From contig NZ_NUOT01000037.1 of NCBI RefSeq assembly GCF_002584535.1, forward strand, positions 1 to 47,526: a stretch of DNA of 47,526 nt. The letters run 5' to 3'. This DNA is from Bacillus cereus. GTDB lineage: Bacteria > Bacillota > Bacilli > Bacillales > Bacillaceae_G. How positions within the stretch are numbered: position 1 is the stretch's first letter; every line of letters starts with the position of its first letter. A program made the translations under genes and the position numbers. Of this stretch, positions 18,590-27,791 are shown piece by piece. The notes under the pieces were generated by a model that saw only the letters and a list, made by a program, of their open reading frames with translations, was not told where the DNA came from and did no database searches.

Positions 18590-19144
18590 TTATACTTTAA
18601 GTTTCTGTAACTTTATTTCATAAATTGGCTTATACTTTGGAATTTGATGGACGTGAGACTCGTACAATGTAATGGTATCCGCCTGAAACAACACTGCATC
18701 CAGTTGCTTCAGATCCTTAAGATTAAAATTTTCTTCTCCACCCCACTTACGAGCAACAGTAATGTGCGGATGATAAGGACGTGTTTCAAGTGAAAAACCA
18801 TTTCTCTCACAAATAGCATGCACCTGTTTTTGCAAATCAAATAATGCTCGATTTTCTTTTAATCCAGCCCAAAATATACGTGGACTCTCCACTAGACCGA
18901 ATGTAGAAAAATTTTGTAGCGTCAGATCTAATTCTGCTGTATTCACAAGGATTTGTAACCCTTTCTCTATTCCTTGCAATTGTTCCTGCGCCGCACTCCC
19001 TAAAAAAGCAAGTGTAATATGGTAGTCTTCCTTATGTACCCACGAGCGAAATGGTAACTTGTCCTTCACTTCCTCTTTATAATTTGCAAGTATTTCTTTT
19101 ATATGATCCGGTAAGGTAACTGCTAAAAAATAATGTGGAACCAT
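18590..19144 (-). CDS. thpR: RNA 2',3'-cyclic phosphodiesterase ThpR (LigT family)
   Basis: A 184-residue 2H phosphoesterase. Both catalytic HxT motifs are present: YHITLAFLG at about residue 42 and HPHITVARK at about residue 125. The family hydrolyses 2',3'-cyclic phosphates to 2'-phosphomonoesters in RNA. RBS AAAGGAG before the ATG at 19144. It starts 50 bases after the pepV terminator and appears to be a single-gene unit. Confidence 0.9.
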   Translation of the reverse strand: MVPHYFLAVTLPDHIKEILANYKEEVKDKLPFRSWVHKEDYHITLAFLGSAAQEQLQGIEKGLQILVNTAELDLTLQNFSTFGLVESPRIFWAGLKENRALFDLQKQVHAICERNGFSLETRPYHPHITVARKWGGEENFNLKDLKQLDAVLFQADTITLYESHVHQIPKYKPIYEIKLQKLKV

Positions 19145-19194
19145 TTATATCTTCTCCTTTCTTGTTATTGTTGCTTTTCTTTTGTATCTCATTC

Positions 19195-19226
19195 AAAAAA
19201 GAATCCGCCCTCCGAATGGAGAGCGG
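19195..19226 (-). terminator. Terminator of pepV
   Basis: Stem CCGCTCTCC / GGAGGGCGG on the minus strand (19218-19226 with 19205-19213), then ATTCTTTTTT. Confidence 0.8.
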
Positions 19227-19249
19227 TCATATCTCAATATACAATCAGC

Positions 19250-20656
19250 CTATTTCGCTAATTCATAAATTGCTTGCGCATAAATTGCTGTTGCTTTTAA
19301 TAGATCTTCAATTTCAATATACTCATCTTTTTGATGCGCAAGTTCTTCTTTTCCAGGGAATAGTGGACCGAATGCAACACCAGCTTTTAATGAACGAGCA
19401 TATGTACCGCCACCAATTGCTAATAGCTCTGCTTTCTCTCCTGTTTGTTCTTCATATACACGTTGCAATGTACGAATTAAAACGTGATCTTTATCAACGT
19501 GATGTGGACGTGAGTTAGAGTAATCAGCTACTTGGAAGCCTTTCTGACCGACATAGTCTTTTAATTTCTGCACTGTCTCTTCAAAATTAGTTGTTACTGG
19601 ATAGCGTACATTTAAACCTAAGTTTCCACCTTCTTCTTTTGTATAAGAAAGGCGACCTACATTGATCGTTAACGGTCCGCTAATTTCGTCTTTATAAGCG
19701 ATTCCTGCTTTTTCTCCAAGCGTATCATTCGTAAATGTTTCTGTAACAAATGCCGCAAATGAAGCACCTTTACCGTCAAGAGCAAGCGTTGTTAAAAAGT
19801 TCGCTAATAAGAGACCTGCATTTTCACCTTTTTCAGGAGTAGAACCGTGAGCTGAAATCCCTTCTACTTGTAACTTCACAGTATTTCCTTCTACATTTGC
19901 TTTTCCTGTTTTCTTAACAGTTTGTAAGTATTGTTCGCAAGCAGCGCGAAGTTCCGTTACCTTTTCAGTCGTAATCACTGCTTCTGCAAAATCAGGAACC
20001 ATATTTAAACGACGCCCTGAAGAAAATGAAACAAGTTCATATTCCCCGCCTTGTGTTTCACTATTCTTTTGCACAACTTGTATATCAGAAATCCCTTTTT
20101 CCGCATTAATAATAGGAAAATCAGCATCTGGTGCAAACCCAAGCGTTGGCATTTCTTCATTTTTAAAATAATGATCGACACATTTCCAGTTGCTTTCTTC
20201 ATCTGTTCCTAAAATCATGCGTACGCGTTTTGAAAGCGGCAAGCCTAATTCTTTTACAATTTTCATTGCATAGTAGGCAGACATTGTTGGCCCTTTATCA
20301 TCAATTGCACCACGTGCAAAAATCTTTCCATCACGAATATCAGCGCTATATGCAGGTGTTGTCCATCCATCTCCTTCTGGAACAACATCAACATGACAAA
20401 GAATACCAACCAATTCTTCTCCTTGTCCCATTTCAAGATGCCCTGCATACCCTTCTAAATTTTTAGAAGTAAATCCTTCTACTTCCCCTTTCTGTAACAT
20501 GAAGGATAGTGCTTTCGCTACACCTTCTCCAAACGGTGCACCTTCTTTTGCTGTTTCTTCTTCCCATACACTTTTAATTTGCAAAAATTGTTGTGCGTCA
20601 TGAATTAATTCATTTTTTCTTTTTTCAACTTCTTCTGTCCAATTAATTGCTGTCAT
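19250..20656 (-). CDS. pepV: Dipeptidase PepV (M20 family)
   Basis: A 468-residue zinc dipeptidase, the expected length for PepV. Metal ligands are His in LCHVDVVPEG, the bridging Asp in ARGAIDDKGP, the general base and ligand Glu pair in GTDEESNW, Asp in APDADFP, and the C-terminal His. A large lid domain lies between about residues 190 and 380. It acts in the cytosol on dipeptides and some tripeptides. The ATG at 20656 follows GAAGGTGA. An upstream 37-codon extension reads like a membrane segment but has no RBS and is not part of the family. Confidence 0.92.
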   Translation of the reverse strand: MTAINWTEEVEKRKNELIHDAQQFLQIKSVWEEETAKEGAPFGEGVAKALSFMLQKGEVEGFTSKNLEGYAGHLEMGQGEELVGILCHVDVVPEGDGWTTPAYSADIRDGKIFARGAIDDKGPTMSAYYAMKIVKELGLPLSKRVRMILGTDEESNWKCVDHYFKNEEMPTLGFAPDADFPIINAEKGISDIQVVQKNSETQGGEYELVSFSSGRRLNMVPDFAEAVITTEKVTELRAACEQYLQTVKKTGKANVEGNTVKLQVEGISAHGSTPEKGENAGLLLANFLTTLALDGKGASFAAFVTETFTNDTLGEKAGIAYKDEISGPLTINVGRLSYTKEEGGNLGLNVRYPVTTNFEETVQKLKDYVGQKGFQVADYSNSRPHHVDKDHVLIRTLQRVYEEQTGEKAELLAIGGGTYARSLKAGVAFGPLFPGKEELAHQKDEYIEIEDLLKATAIYAQAIYELAK

Positions 20657-21013
20657 CACGTATTCACCTTCTTCTATATTCTCCCCTTCATCATAGCAAA
20701 CGAAAATCAGATATGCCAATAAGAGAAGAATAAATGACGAACAATTACAACATTTCAGATATTTCACATTAATTTTTCTTTTATTTTTTAAAAAAATTTG
20801 CAGGAATTTGGCGGTTTACGTAGAAATTTATGTGATAGTTGATAGAAGAGACATAGAATGTCAACTACCAATATTTTTCTATTTTCATATTTGTTAAACT
20901 TTTGTAAAATTTAACTAGGTTTAAGCATGAAATTTGTCTAGTGGAGTACAATGGAAGTAAAGACCTTCTTTCCTGAATGGGGTCAAAAAAACTAGTAGAG
21001 GAGTGGTTTTCTC
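20657..21013. other. Non-coding gap between pepV and ytzE
   Basis: A 357-bp AT-rich divergent intergenic region. It holds an inverted repeat TAGTTGA (20836-20842) / TCAACTA (20861-20867). No convincing sigma-A promoter could be placed for ytzE, and no gene is seen. Confidence 0.4.
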
Positions 21014-21235
21014 TTGAAACCTACGACTACTCGTATGCTAACACGCATTAAATCAATTTATATGTACATCAATGAGAATGGTACGGTAACGACGAAAGAC
21101 CTTGTAGATGAGTTCGGGATCACACCGCGAACGATACAACGTGATCTGAATGTGTTGCAATTTAATGAACTCGTGTATAGCCCTTGCCGCGGTAAGTGGA
21201 CAACAACAGGAAAGAAAGTGAGAATGACCTCATAA
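21014..21235 (+). CDS. ytzE: YtzE, small DeoR-type HTH protein
   Basis: A 73-residue protein that is essentially only a DeoR-family winged helix-turn-helix. The core is NGTVTTKDLVDEFGITPRTI followed by QRDLNVLQ. It lacks the sugar-binding domain of full DeoR regulators, matching the short YtzE of Bacillus. The TTG start at 21014 has GAGGAG ten bases upstream. An ATG seven codons later is possible. Its DNA target is unknown. Confidence 0.75.
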   Translation: MKPTTTRMLTRIKSIYMYINENGTVTTKDLVDEFGITPRTIQRDLNVLQFNELVYSPCRGKWTTTGKKVRMTS

Positions 21236-21267
21236 CGAAAACAATTGTATCTAAAATATAATACATA

Positions 21268-21300
21268 CCCCTTTCTGTGAAATCAGAAAGGGGTTCTTTC
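21268..21300 (+). terminator. Terminator after ytzE
   Basis: Perfect 10-bp stem CCCCTTTCTG / CAGAAAGGGG (21268-21277 with 21284-21293) then TTCTTTC. It may serve both converging genes. Confidence 0.85.
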
Positions 21301-21317
21301 TATTTTTGGAATCGGTC

Positions 21318-22052
21318 TCACTCTTGACTCTCTGTTTGAATTTGATACGTTTTTAACATTTCTACTTCTTCATCTGTTAATTCACGGTATTGACCAAGCT
21401 CTAATTCTTCATCTAATACTAAAGGTCCCATCTCTGTTCTCTTTAAGTAGACAACTTTTTTCCCAACCGCTTCAAACATACGCTTCACTTGATGGAATTT
21501 CCCTTCTGTAATCACAAGCTCGATTTCAGAAACATCGTCACTTTTCAAAATGGTAAGATCGCCCGGCTTTGTTTCATAGCCATCATCTAAAATAACACCT
21601 TTTGCAAATTCTTCTATATCTTTCTCTGTTACAACTCCAGCTACGTGTGCATAATATTTTTTCGGCACATGCTTTTTCGGAGATAATAACTGATGCGCTA
21701 ATTTACCGTCATTTGTTAATAGTAGAAAACCTTCTGTATCAATATCAAGTCTTCCAACTGGAAACGGCTCAAAAATCGCATCTTCAAGTTCTAATAAATC
21801 AACAACTGTTTCATGATTGTCATCTTCTGTTGCAGAAATAACGCCTTGTGGTTTATGCATCATTAAATATACAAATTCTTTGTATTCAACAACTTCTCCA
21901 TGAATTGTAACTTCTTGCTCCTCTACATTCACATGAAACTTCGCATCTTTTACTGGCGTTCCATCAATTTTTACAACGCCATCCTTTAATAATTTCTTTA
22001 CTTCTTTTCTACTTCCGTATCCCATGTTTGCTAACAATTTATCTAATCTCAA
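21318..22052 (-). CDS. RsuA-family 16S rRNA pseudouridine synthase
   Basis: A 244-residue pseudouridine synthase. An N-terminal S4 RNA-binding domain (RLDKLLANMGYGSRKEV) precedes the catalytic domain with the Asp in GRLDIDTEG, then LLTNDG and the family end-motif EGKFHQVKRMF. By family it converts U516 of 16S rRNA, or a similar small-subunit site. I chose TTG at 22052 because AAGGTG is six bases upstream and the result starts in the family-typical way. A GTG three codons earlier overlaps the RBS. It lies downstream of ytgP in the same direction. Confidence 0.85.
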   Translation of the reverse strand: MRLDKLLANMGYGSRKEVKKLLKDGVVKIDGTPVKDAKFHVNVEEQEVTIHGEVVEYKEFVYLMMHKPQGVISATEDDNHETVVDLLELEDAIFEPFPVGRLDIDTEGFLLLTNDGKLAHQLLSPKKHVPKKYYAHVAGVVTEKDIEEFAKGVILDDGYETKPGDLTILKSDDVSEIELVITEGKFHQVKRMFEAVGKKVVYLKRTEMGPLVLDEELELGQYRELTDEEVEMLKTYQIQTESQE

Positions 22053-22079
22053 TTCTTTCACCTTCTTTATTTATCATAG

Positions 22080-22107
22080 AAAAGGGGACGTGTATTACGC
22101 CCCTTTT
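22080..22107 (-). terminator. Hairpin overlapping the ytgP stop codon
   Basis: Stem AAAAGGGG / CCCCTTTT (22080-22087 with 22100-22107), with the ytgP TAA in the loop. Only a short T run follows on the minus strand, so read-through into the pseudouridine synthase gene is likely. Confidence 0.5.
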
Positions 22108-23747
22108 GACTTCATCTTTAATTTCAATCTACGACCAAGTTTACGCTGTATCTTTTCTAAAGCTTCCCCGCCAAATACTCTTTCTAGTACTCCTGTGCGG
22201 GTTGCTAAAAGTCCGTAAGTAAGGCCACCAATCCCTGCACAAACTGCAACGGTAATAAGTGCACCAAATCGGGTCTCAGGTGAAATCACAAAGGATAGAA
22301 GTCCTTGTGATAGTTTTACGACAACGACCATCACAATTGTTAATATTGCAATTTGGAATGTTCGTTTATATACAACACCGAATGAATAGTGTGCATGTTT
22401 TCGAATTTGTTTATTCGTATATAAAATAGAAGCTAAGAATCCAATACCTGTTGCTAAAACAGCTCCAATTGTACCGAAGTAACGGATTAAAATCACATTA
22501 CATAAAAACTTCAAAACAACGCCCATGCCAAGCGCAATAATCGCATGTTTTTGTTGGTTAATCCCTTGTAAGATTGCCGCAGTCACTGTAAATAAAGCAA
22601 ATAATAACGCAACTGGTGCATACCACATAAGGATTTGTCCACCTAATGGATCCTTTTCATAAAACGCTGTATAAATTGGATACGCAAGCGTAGAAATACC
22701 AACTACCGCTGGTAATGTTAAAAACATATTTGCCTGGAATGTTTGCGTAATTTGTAATTTTAAATAACGAAATTGTTTTTCTGTAAATGATTTTGTGATT
22801 GCTGGAACAAGCGTTAAACTAAACGCCGTTGCAAGCGACACAGGAATCATAATTAACTTATGCGTCCACATCGTAAAAATACCAAGTGCTCTCTCTGCAA
22901 TATCCCCTTGTCCAATCGCTTGCATAATAGAGTTAAATGTTAATGTATCAATTTGTTGATATAAAGGAATTGTTAATCCAATGACAACATAAGGAATTGC
23001 ATATGCAAATAATTCTTTAAATAATTGAAGTGTACTTACTGTTGATTCTGGTACAGTTTGTTCAATTAAATATTGATCGAGATGTTTTTTACGTTTTAAC
23101 CAGTACCAAATCAACACACCCAGCGCTCCCACAGCTGAAACAAATGCTGCAAAAGTTGCCACTCCAACAGCGGTTGCTACCGAGCCACCTATCACTTTAA
23201 TAACAATAAAACTACCCGCTAGTAAAAAGACAATGCGGATAATTTGTTCAATAATTTGTGAAACTGTCGTCGGTCCCATTGATTGATGACCTTGGAAGAA
23301 ACCACGAATTAAACTTGCTGCAGGTACAACAATAAGCGCAAAACTTACGAGACGAATAATCATTGTAACGTCTTCTATATTATTGTGTACACTTTGTTTC
23401 CCGAGCATTGCGTGTGCAAATAATGGCGCAGTCATGTAAAGCACTAGGAAGGAAAGAATCCCTGTTGCAATCATCATAACCATTCCCGAACGGAACATTC
23501 TCCGGCTCGTTTTATAATCTCCAAGTGCATTATATTTGGAAACAAACTTTGAAACAGCAAGCGGCACTCCCGCCGTTGCAATACTTAAAAAGATTGTATA
23601 TGGAATGTATCCATACGTATAGAGCGTTCCGCCTTCTGTGCCAACTAATGCATGAAATGGAAAGACGTAAATCATGCCTAAGAACTTAACTAAAAAAGTT
23701 CCTAACGTCACAATAAGCGTTCCGCGCAGAAATTTTGAATCGGACAT
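22095..23747 (-). CDS. ytgP: YtgP/MurJ-type lipid II flippase
   Basis: A 550-residue polytopic membrane protein of the MOP/MVF superfamily with about 14 hydrophobic segments, starting with the first helix at TLIVTLGTFLVKFLGMIYVF. In B. subtilis, YtgP is the MurJ-type flippase that moves the peptidoglycan precursor lipid II across the membrane, redundant with Amj. The charged pattern of helix 1-2 (RG, K, SK) fits the family. RBS AGGAGG. Related Bacillus paralogues (SpoVB, YkvU) exist, so the name relies also on the position next to ytfP and the RsuA-type gene. Confidence 0.82.
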   Translation of the reverse strand: MSDSKFLRGTLIVTLGTFLVKFLGMIYVFPFHALVGTEGGTLYTYGYIPYTIFLSIATAGVPLAVSKFVSKYNALGDYKTSRRMFRSGMVMMIATGILSFLVLYMTAPLFAHAMLGKQSVHNNIEDVTMIIRLVSFALIVVPAASLIRGFFQGHQSMGPTTVSQIIEQIIRIVFLLAGSFIVIKVIGGSVATAVGVATFAAFVSAVGALGVLIWYWLKRKKHLDQYLIEQTVPESTVSTLQLFKELFAYAIPYVVIGLTIPLYQQIDTLTFNSIMQAIGQGDIAERALGIFTMWTHKLIMIPVSLATAFSLTLVPAITKSFTEKQFRYLKLQITQTFQANMFLTLPAVVGISTLAYPIYTAFYEKDPLGGQILMWYAPVALLFALFTVTAAILQGINQQKHAIIALGMGVVLKFLCNVILIRYFGTIGAVLATGIGFLASILYTNKQIRKHAHYSFGVVYKRTFQIAILTIVMVVVVKLSQGLLSFVISPETRFGALITVAVCAGIGGLTYGLLATRTGVLERVFGGEALEKIQRKLGRRLKLKMKSKGA

Positions 23748-23826
23748 AGATGATCCTCCTACATATATAACGCTGAACTCTAACCTTTGTATTGTACCAC
23801 AATTTTTCAGAGAAACAGTACCTCAC

Positions 23827-23856
23827 TGAATTTTTCTTTTCTACGAAAACATGCTA
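23827..23856 (+). promoter_or_regulatory. Candidate sigma-G-type promoter upstream of ytfP
   Basis: TGAATT, 17 bases, then CATGCTA. The sigma-G consensus is close to TGAATA-N17/18-CATACTA, so there is one mismatch per box. It sits 41 bases upstream of the ytfP start. Confidence 0.35.
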
Positions 23857-23897
23857 TTCTTTTAGGCAGGAAATGTAGAAAATGAGGTCGATATACT

Positions 23898-25169
23898 ATG
23901 CATTATGATGTGATTGTCATCGGGGGCGGCCCTTCAGGATTAATGGCCGCAATCGGTGCTGCGGAAGAAGGCGCGCGTGTCTTGCTTCTTGATAAAGGAA
24001 ATAAATTAGGACGTAAACTTGCAATTTCTGGCGGCGGGCGCTGTAATGTCACAAACCGTTTACCACTTGATGAAATTGTAAAACATATACCAGGAAACGG
24101 TCGCTTTTTATACAGCGCTTTCTCTATTTTTAATAATGAAGATATTATTACATTCTTCGAAAAGCTTGGCGTAAAGCTAAAAGAAGAAGACCATGGCCGC
24201 ATGTTCCCTGTATCTAATAAAGCGCAATCTGTTGTTGATGCGTTATTAATACGTCTAAAAGAACTCGGTGTTAAGGTGCGTACAAATACACCCGTTGAAA
24301 CTGTTGAATATGAAAACGGACAAACGAGAGCCGTTGTACTCCAAACAGGTGAAGTGCTTGAAACAAATCATGTGGTAGTTGCTGTTGGCGGGAAATCCGT
24401 TCCTCATACTGGCTCAACTGGAGATGGTTACGCTTGGGCTGAAAAAGCTGGGCATACAATTACTGAGCTTTTCCCAACAGAAGTTCCAATTACTTCAAAT
24501 GAACCATTTATCCGTGACCGTACACTGCAGGGTCTTGCTTTACGCGATGTAAACTTAAGCGTATTAAATCCAAAAGGAAAAATTGTCATTTCTCATAAAA
24601 TGGACATGCTCTTTACCCACTTTGGTATTTCTGGTCCAGCTGCTCTTCGCTGTAGCCAATTCGTTGTAAAAACGATGAAAAAATTTAAAATGCGTGCGGT
24701 CGAAATGAGCATCGATGCACTGCCAGAAGAAAATAGTGAACAGCTCTTCCAGCGCATGATGAAACAAATGAAAGAAGAACCGAAAAAGGGAATCAAAAAT
24801 GTGTTAAAAGGATATGTTCCTGAACGTTATTTCCTATTCTTATTAGAAAGAAACGGAATTGACGGTAGCGAACAAGCTGGGCAAGTTTCTCACGAAAAGA
24901 TTCGCGCACTTGTGAAAGACTTTAAAGAATTCAAAGTAACAGTAAACGGTACACAGCCACTTGAAAAAGCTTTCGTAACAGGCGGCGGCGTTTCTGTTAA
25001 AGAAATTTACCCGAAAGAAATGGCTTCTAAATTAATGAATGGCTTATACTTCTGCGGAGAAGTTCTTGATATTCATGGCTATACAGGCGGCTATAATATT
25101 ACTTCCGCTCTTGTTACAGGCCGGATTGCCGGAACAACTGCTGGGCAAAATGCAAAAGTGCAGTACTAA
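23898..25169 (+). CDS. ytfP: YtfP, HI0933-family flavoprotein
   Basis: A 423-residue FAD-dependent protein. The dinucleotide-binding motif is at the extreme N-terminus ([19 protein letters not shown]). Then come the family motif [17 protein letters not shown], a second GG motif ([18 protein letters not shown]) and the C-terminal [13 protein letters not shown]. The family is annotated as an NAD(P)/FAD oxidoreductase; the substrate is not known. RBS GAGGTCGA. Divergent from ytgP as in B. subtilis. Confidence 0.88.
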   Translation: MHYDVIVIGGGPSGLMAAIGAAEEGARVLLLDKGNKLGRKLAISGGGRCNVTNRLPLDEIVKHIPGNGRFLYSAFSIFNNEDIITFFEKLGVKLKEEDHGRMFPVSNKAQSVVDALLIRLKELGVKVRTNTPVETVEYENGQTRAVVLQTGEVLETNHVVVAVGGKSVPHTGSTGDGYAWAEKAGHTITELFPTEVPITSNEPFIRDRTLQGLALRDVNLSVLNPKGKIVISHKMDMLFTHFGISGPAALRCSQFVVKTMKKFKMRAVEMSIDALPEENSEQLFQRMMKQMKEEPKKGIKNVLKGYVPERYFLFLLERNGIDGSEQAGQVSHEKIRALVKDFKEFKVTVNGTQPLEKAFVTGGGVSVKEIYPKEMASKLMNGLYFCGEVLDIHGYTGGYNITSALVTGRIAGTTAGQNAKVQY

Positions 25170-25213
25170 AAAAGAAACAAGAGGGGATTTTTTCCACTCC
25201 TGTTTCTTTTTTG
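25168..25213 (+). terminator. Terminator of ytfP
   Basis: A long stem from AAAAAAGAAACA to TGTTTCTTTTTT with an inner GAGGGGA part, overlapping the ytfP stop. Confidence 0.85.
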
Positions 25214-25276
25214 TTGCCTTATGTAGCTTAGTAGCTTTATATTTTATATTGTTGAATATTATAAAGGGGAAAACAT

Positions 25277-26707
25277 ATGAGAAAAAAAGTCATGATATCT
25301 TTAATGTTAATGACGTTTCTTTCCGCTGTGGAAGGAACGATTGTTAGTACAGCAATCCCTCGTATAACGAGTGATTTATCAGGCGTTGAACTTGTTAGCT
25401 GGGTATATGCGATTTATATGCTCGCAACTGCAGTCTCGACTCCAATCTACGGAAAACTAGCCGATTTATTCGGACGTAAAAAAGTACTGCTCATCGGCGC
25501 AGCCATCTTTTTAATCGGTTCTGCACTATGCGGAATCGTGACATCGATGGAACAATTAATCTTCTTTCGCGCTCTTCAAGGTATAGGTGCCGGCGCTGTT
25601 ATGCCAATTACAATGACGATTATCGGAGACTTATATAGTGAAGCGAAAGACCGTGCAAAAGCACAAGGCTGGATGAGTGCTGTTTGGGGCGTTTCAGGTG
25701 TTGTTGGACCGCTAGTAGGTGGATTTTTAGTTGATTCTCTTTCTTGGCGCTACATCTTTTTCTTAAACGTTCCATTTGGAATTCTTGCTTGTGCGATGAT
25801 TGCAATTTCTTACAAAGAGTCAATCAAACCAGCAAAACACCATATCGATTATCCTGGTGCAATCATCTTCTCACTAAGTACAATCGCGTTACTCTATGCA
25901 CTCTTAACAGGAAGCAGTAAGCAAAACTGGGGCGACATTACAATTATAGGTCTTTTAATCTTTGCGGCTGTTTCATTCCTTATTTTCTTATTCGTTGAGA
26001 GAAAATCCCCGGAACCATTAATTCCGTTAACACTTTTCTCTAATCGTACGTTATCAACTGTAAACATCCTAACATTGATTGCTGGCGCTATGATTATTAG
26101 TATTACAATGTACCTTCCAATTTGGAGCCAAGGTGTATTAGGAAAAAATGCAACAGAAGCAGGACTTATTCTTATGCCAATTCCTGTTATGTGGACATTC
26201 GGTGCAATTTTCTCTGGGAATTTAGTTGGTAAGTTACAAACGAAACAAATCATTTTACTTGGAGCTAGCATTTTATCAGTCGCTACCTTCTTATTATTCA
26301 CATTATCAATTCATTCACCAGCATTTCTAATTTATGTTGCTGTTGGACTATTCGGCCTAGGAATGGGGCTTATTACACCAATTTATATGGTAACCATACA
26401 AGCAGCTGTTCCTGCACATACACGCGGTACAGCAGTCGGCTTAAACACATTTATTAATACATTTAGCCAAACATTAGGTGCCGCTATCTTCGGAACAATC
26501 TTTAATACGATGATTCATAAACAAGGAATACAAAACGTGGACCTTATCTCAGGCGGGCACGGCACAGCAAATGTCGTAACAAAATCACAAGAAGCATTAG
26601 CTTCTAGTGTCCATGTTATTTATATGAGTACATTTGTGCTCGCACTTCTTACACTATTTATCGGTTGGCTTCTATTAAAGCCTAGCAGTCAGACGGCTGA
26701 ACAGTAA
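25277..26707 (+). CDS. MFS drug efflux transporter, DHA2 (EmrB/QacA-like)
   Basis: A 476-residue polytopic protein with about 14 predicted membrane segments. The first is TMS 1 with the family motif D1-like VEGTIVSTAIPRI. Motif A is GKLADLFGRKKV, and motif C, the antiporter signature, is WGVSGVVGPLVGGFL. Proton-driven export of cationic or lipophilic compounds is typical for the family; the substrate is unknown. RBS AAAGGGG. It is a single-gene unit between two terminators, with no dedicated regulator adjacent. Confidence 0.88.
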   Translation: MRKKVMISLMLMTFLSAVEGTIVSTAIPRITSDLSGVELVSWVYAIYMLATAVSTPIYGKLADLFGRKKVLLIGAAIFLIGSALCGIVTSMEQLIFFRALQGIGAGAVMPITMTIIGDLYSEAKDRAKAQGWMSAVWGVSGVVGPLVGGFLVDSLSWRYIFFLNVPFGILACAMIAISYKESIKPAKHHIDYPGAIIFSLSTIALLYALLTGSSKQNWGDITIIGLLIFAAVSFLIFLFVERKSPEPLIPLTLFSNRTLSTVNILTLIAGAMIISITMYLPIWSQGVLGKNATEAGLILMPIPVMWTFGAIFSGNLVGKLQTKQIILLGASILSVATFLLFTLSIHSPAFLIYVAVGLFGLGMGLITPIYMVTIQAAVPAHTRGTAVGLNTFINTFSQTLGAAIFGTIFNTMIHKQGIQNVDLISGGHGTANVVTKSQEALASSVHVIYMSTFVLALLTLFIGWLLLKPSSQTAEQ

Positions 26708-26709
26708 AA

Positions 26710-26742
26710 AAAAGGATGATCGCATATAACGATCATCCTTTT
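26710..26742. terminator. Bidirectional terminator between the MFS gene and arsR
   Basis: Perfect 13-bp stem AAAAGGATGATCG / CGATCATCCTTTT (26710-26722 with 26730-26742), flanked by A and T runs. Confidence 0.9.
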
Positions 26743-26773
26743 CTATTTATCAAGCGTTCATATTTCACAACAC

Positions 26774-27097
26774 TTATTCCTCATTTTCCACCACATATTT
26801 CAGCATGGACAATTTATTGTTCCAAAACTGTTCATAATAGGAAAGCCATTCTTGTAATTCAGCTAACGGCTCAGGTTGCAACCTATATATCTTTTCTCTC
26901 CCAACTTTTCTTCCGCTTACTAATTTCGCTTCTGAAAGAATGTGAAGGTGTTTCGCTACAGCTGTACGACTCATTGGAAAGTGATCTGTTATTTTAGAAA
27001 TTGGTAATTCTTTTTCTGTTAATAACCGGAGTACTTCTCTACGGGTTGGATCAGCAATTGCTTGAAAGACATCATATTTCGCTGCTGATGAGGACAC
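26774..27097 (-). CDS. ArsR-family transcriptional regulator
   Basis: A 107-residue winged-helix regulator. The family start AIADPTRREVLRLLTEKEL and recognition helix PMSRTAVAKHLHIL are clear, followed by the wing GREKIYRL. No metal-binding CxC motif is seen in the recognition helix, so it belongs to the non-metal ArsR group often paired with SRPBCC proteins. The GTG start directly abuts the stop of the upstream gene, with GAAGGA just before it. It probably represses its own operon through the duplicated 23-bp element at 27555-27605. Confidence 0.88.
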   Translation of the reverse strand: MSSSAAKYDVFQAIADPTRREVLRLLTEKELPISKITDHFPMSRTAVAKHLHILSEAKLVSGRKVGREKIYRLQPEPLAELQEWLSYYEQFWNNKLSMLKYVVENEE

Positions 27098-27526
27098 TTA
27101 TCCTTCAACAACCCTTTTCAGTTTTTCATTTACAATCGCTACCCAGCCGCCTGCCATTCTACCCTGAATAACAGAACTTTTCTCGTTTGCTTTCGGAAGA
27201 ATTGTATCAGGCTGCTTCCATCCACCATGAATAAGAGTAAACTCCGTTTTATCCCCTAAATCTTTCAAAATAAATGAAACGATCCAACCATCTGTATCCC
27301 ATGAAAAAGATAAACGATAAGGCTCATCAATTTCTAACACCTTGCATGGAGATGGTCCAAAAGGTGATTGTACATGAAACTCATGTCCTACCTTCGGCTC
27401 AAAGTCATTTGGCATAAACCAAGACGTAATCCCTTCTGAAGTTGATACTACATTCCATACTTTTTGAATAGGCGCTTCAAAAATAACTGTTTGTTTAATA
27501 TCTTGTAATGTATTTTGCTGATCCAT
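27098..27526 (-). CDS. SRPBCC/AHSA1-domain protein
   Basis: A 142-residue protein with the START-like SRPBCC fold. It begins with the typical [20 protein letters not shown] and includes WFMPNDFEP and the C-terminal helix [16 protein letters not shown]. These proteins bind hydrophobic ligands in a central cavity; the ligand is unknown. RBS AAAGGAG. It is the first gene of a two-gene operon with the ArsR regulator, with no gap between them. Confidence 0.85.
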   Translation of the reverse strand: MDQQNTLQDIKQTVIFEAPIQKVWNVVSTSEGITSWFMPNDFEPKVGHEFHVQSPFGPSPCKVLEIDEPYRLSFSWDTDGWIVSFILKDLGDKTEFTLIHGGWKQPDTILPKANEKSSVIQGRMAGGWVAIVNEKLKRVVEG

Positions 27527-27554
27527 ACTATTTCTCCTTTATATAGGCTGTTAC

Positions 27555-27610
27555 AATATAACACCTTTTGGTTTCACTTTATAATATAACACCTTTTAGT
27601 TTCACGTCAA
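27555..27610 (-). promoter_or_regulatory. Promoter and tandem operator of the SRPBCC-arsR operon
   Basis: A 23-bp element occurs twice, at 27555-27577 and 27583-27605, identical at 22 of 23 positions with a 28-bp period. It contains AACACCTTTTGGTTT, an imperfect dyad. On the minus strand a -35 TTGACG (27610-27605) overlaps the upstream copy, and TATATT or TATTAT follows 16-18 bases later. An ArsR repressor bound to these copies would block the promoter. Confidence 0.6.
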
Positions 27611-27626
27611 GAGATCTCCATTTGCC

Positions 27627-27651
27627 TGTTGAGAAATTCTCAACATTTTTT
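27627..27651 (+). terminator. Orphan hairpin with T run
   Basis: Near-perfect palindrome TGTTGAGAA-A-TTCTCAACA followed by TTTTTT on the plus strand. No plus-strand gene lies upstream within reach (the nearest plus-strand gene ends at 26707), so its role is unclear. Confidence 0.4.
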
Positions 27652-27751
27652 CAACAGGACAAACACCAGTGAAACAGTTCCAGCTAGAAAAGAAAAACTG
27701 GCCCTACAATCCATTATAAACACTTTACCAATCCATATAATGTCTACTTAA

Positions 27752-27791
27752 AACATAAAAAAGAGCTGGATCCCCAGCTCTTTTTTATGTT
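27752..27791. terminator. Terminator of the cse60 operon
   Basis: Perfect 18-bp stem (27752-27769 with 27774-27791) with a four-base loop and an inner A/T run. The cse60 stop codon lies inside the stem. Confidence 0.9.

Noticed and set aside
20657-20767. N-terminal membrane segment of PepV
   Set aside because: It appears only if translation starts at an upstream codon without RBS; PepV is cytosolic and 468 residues from the supported ATG.
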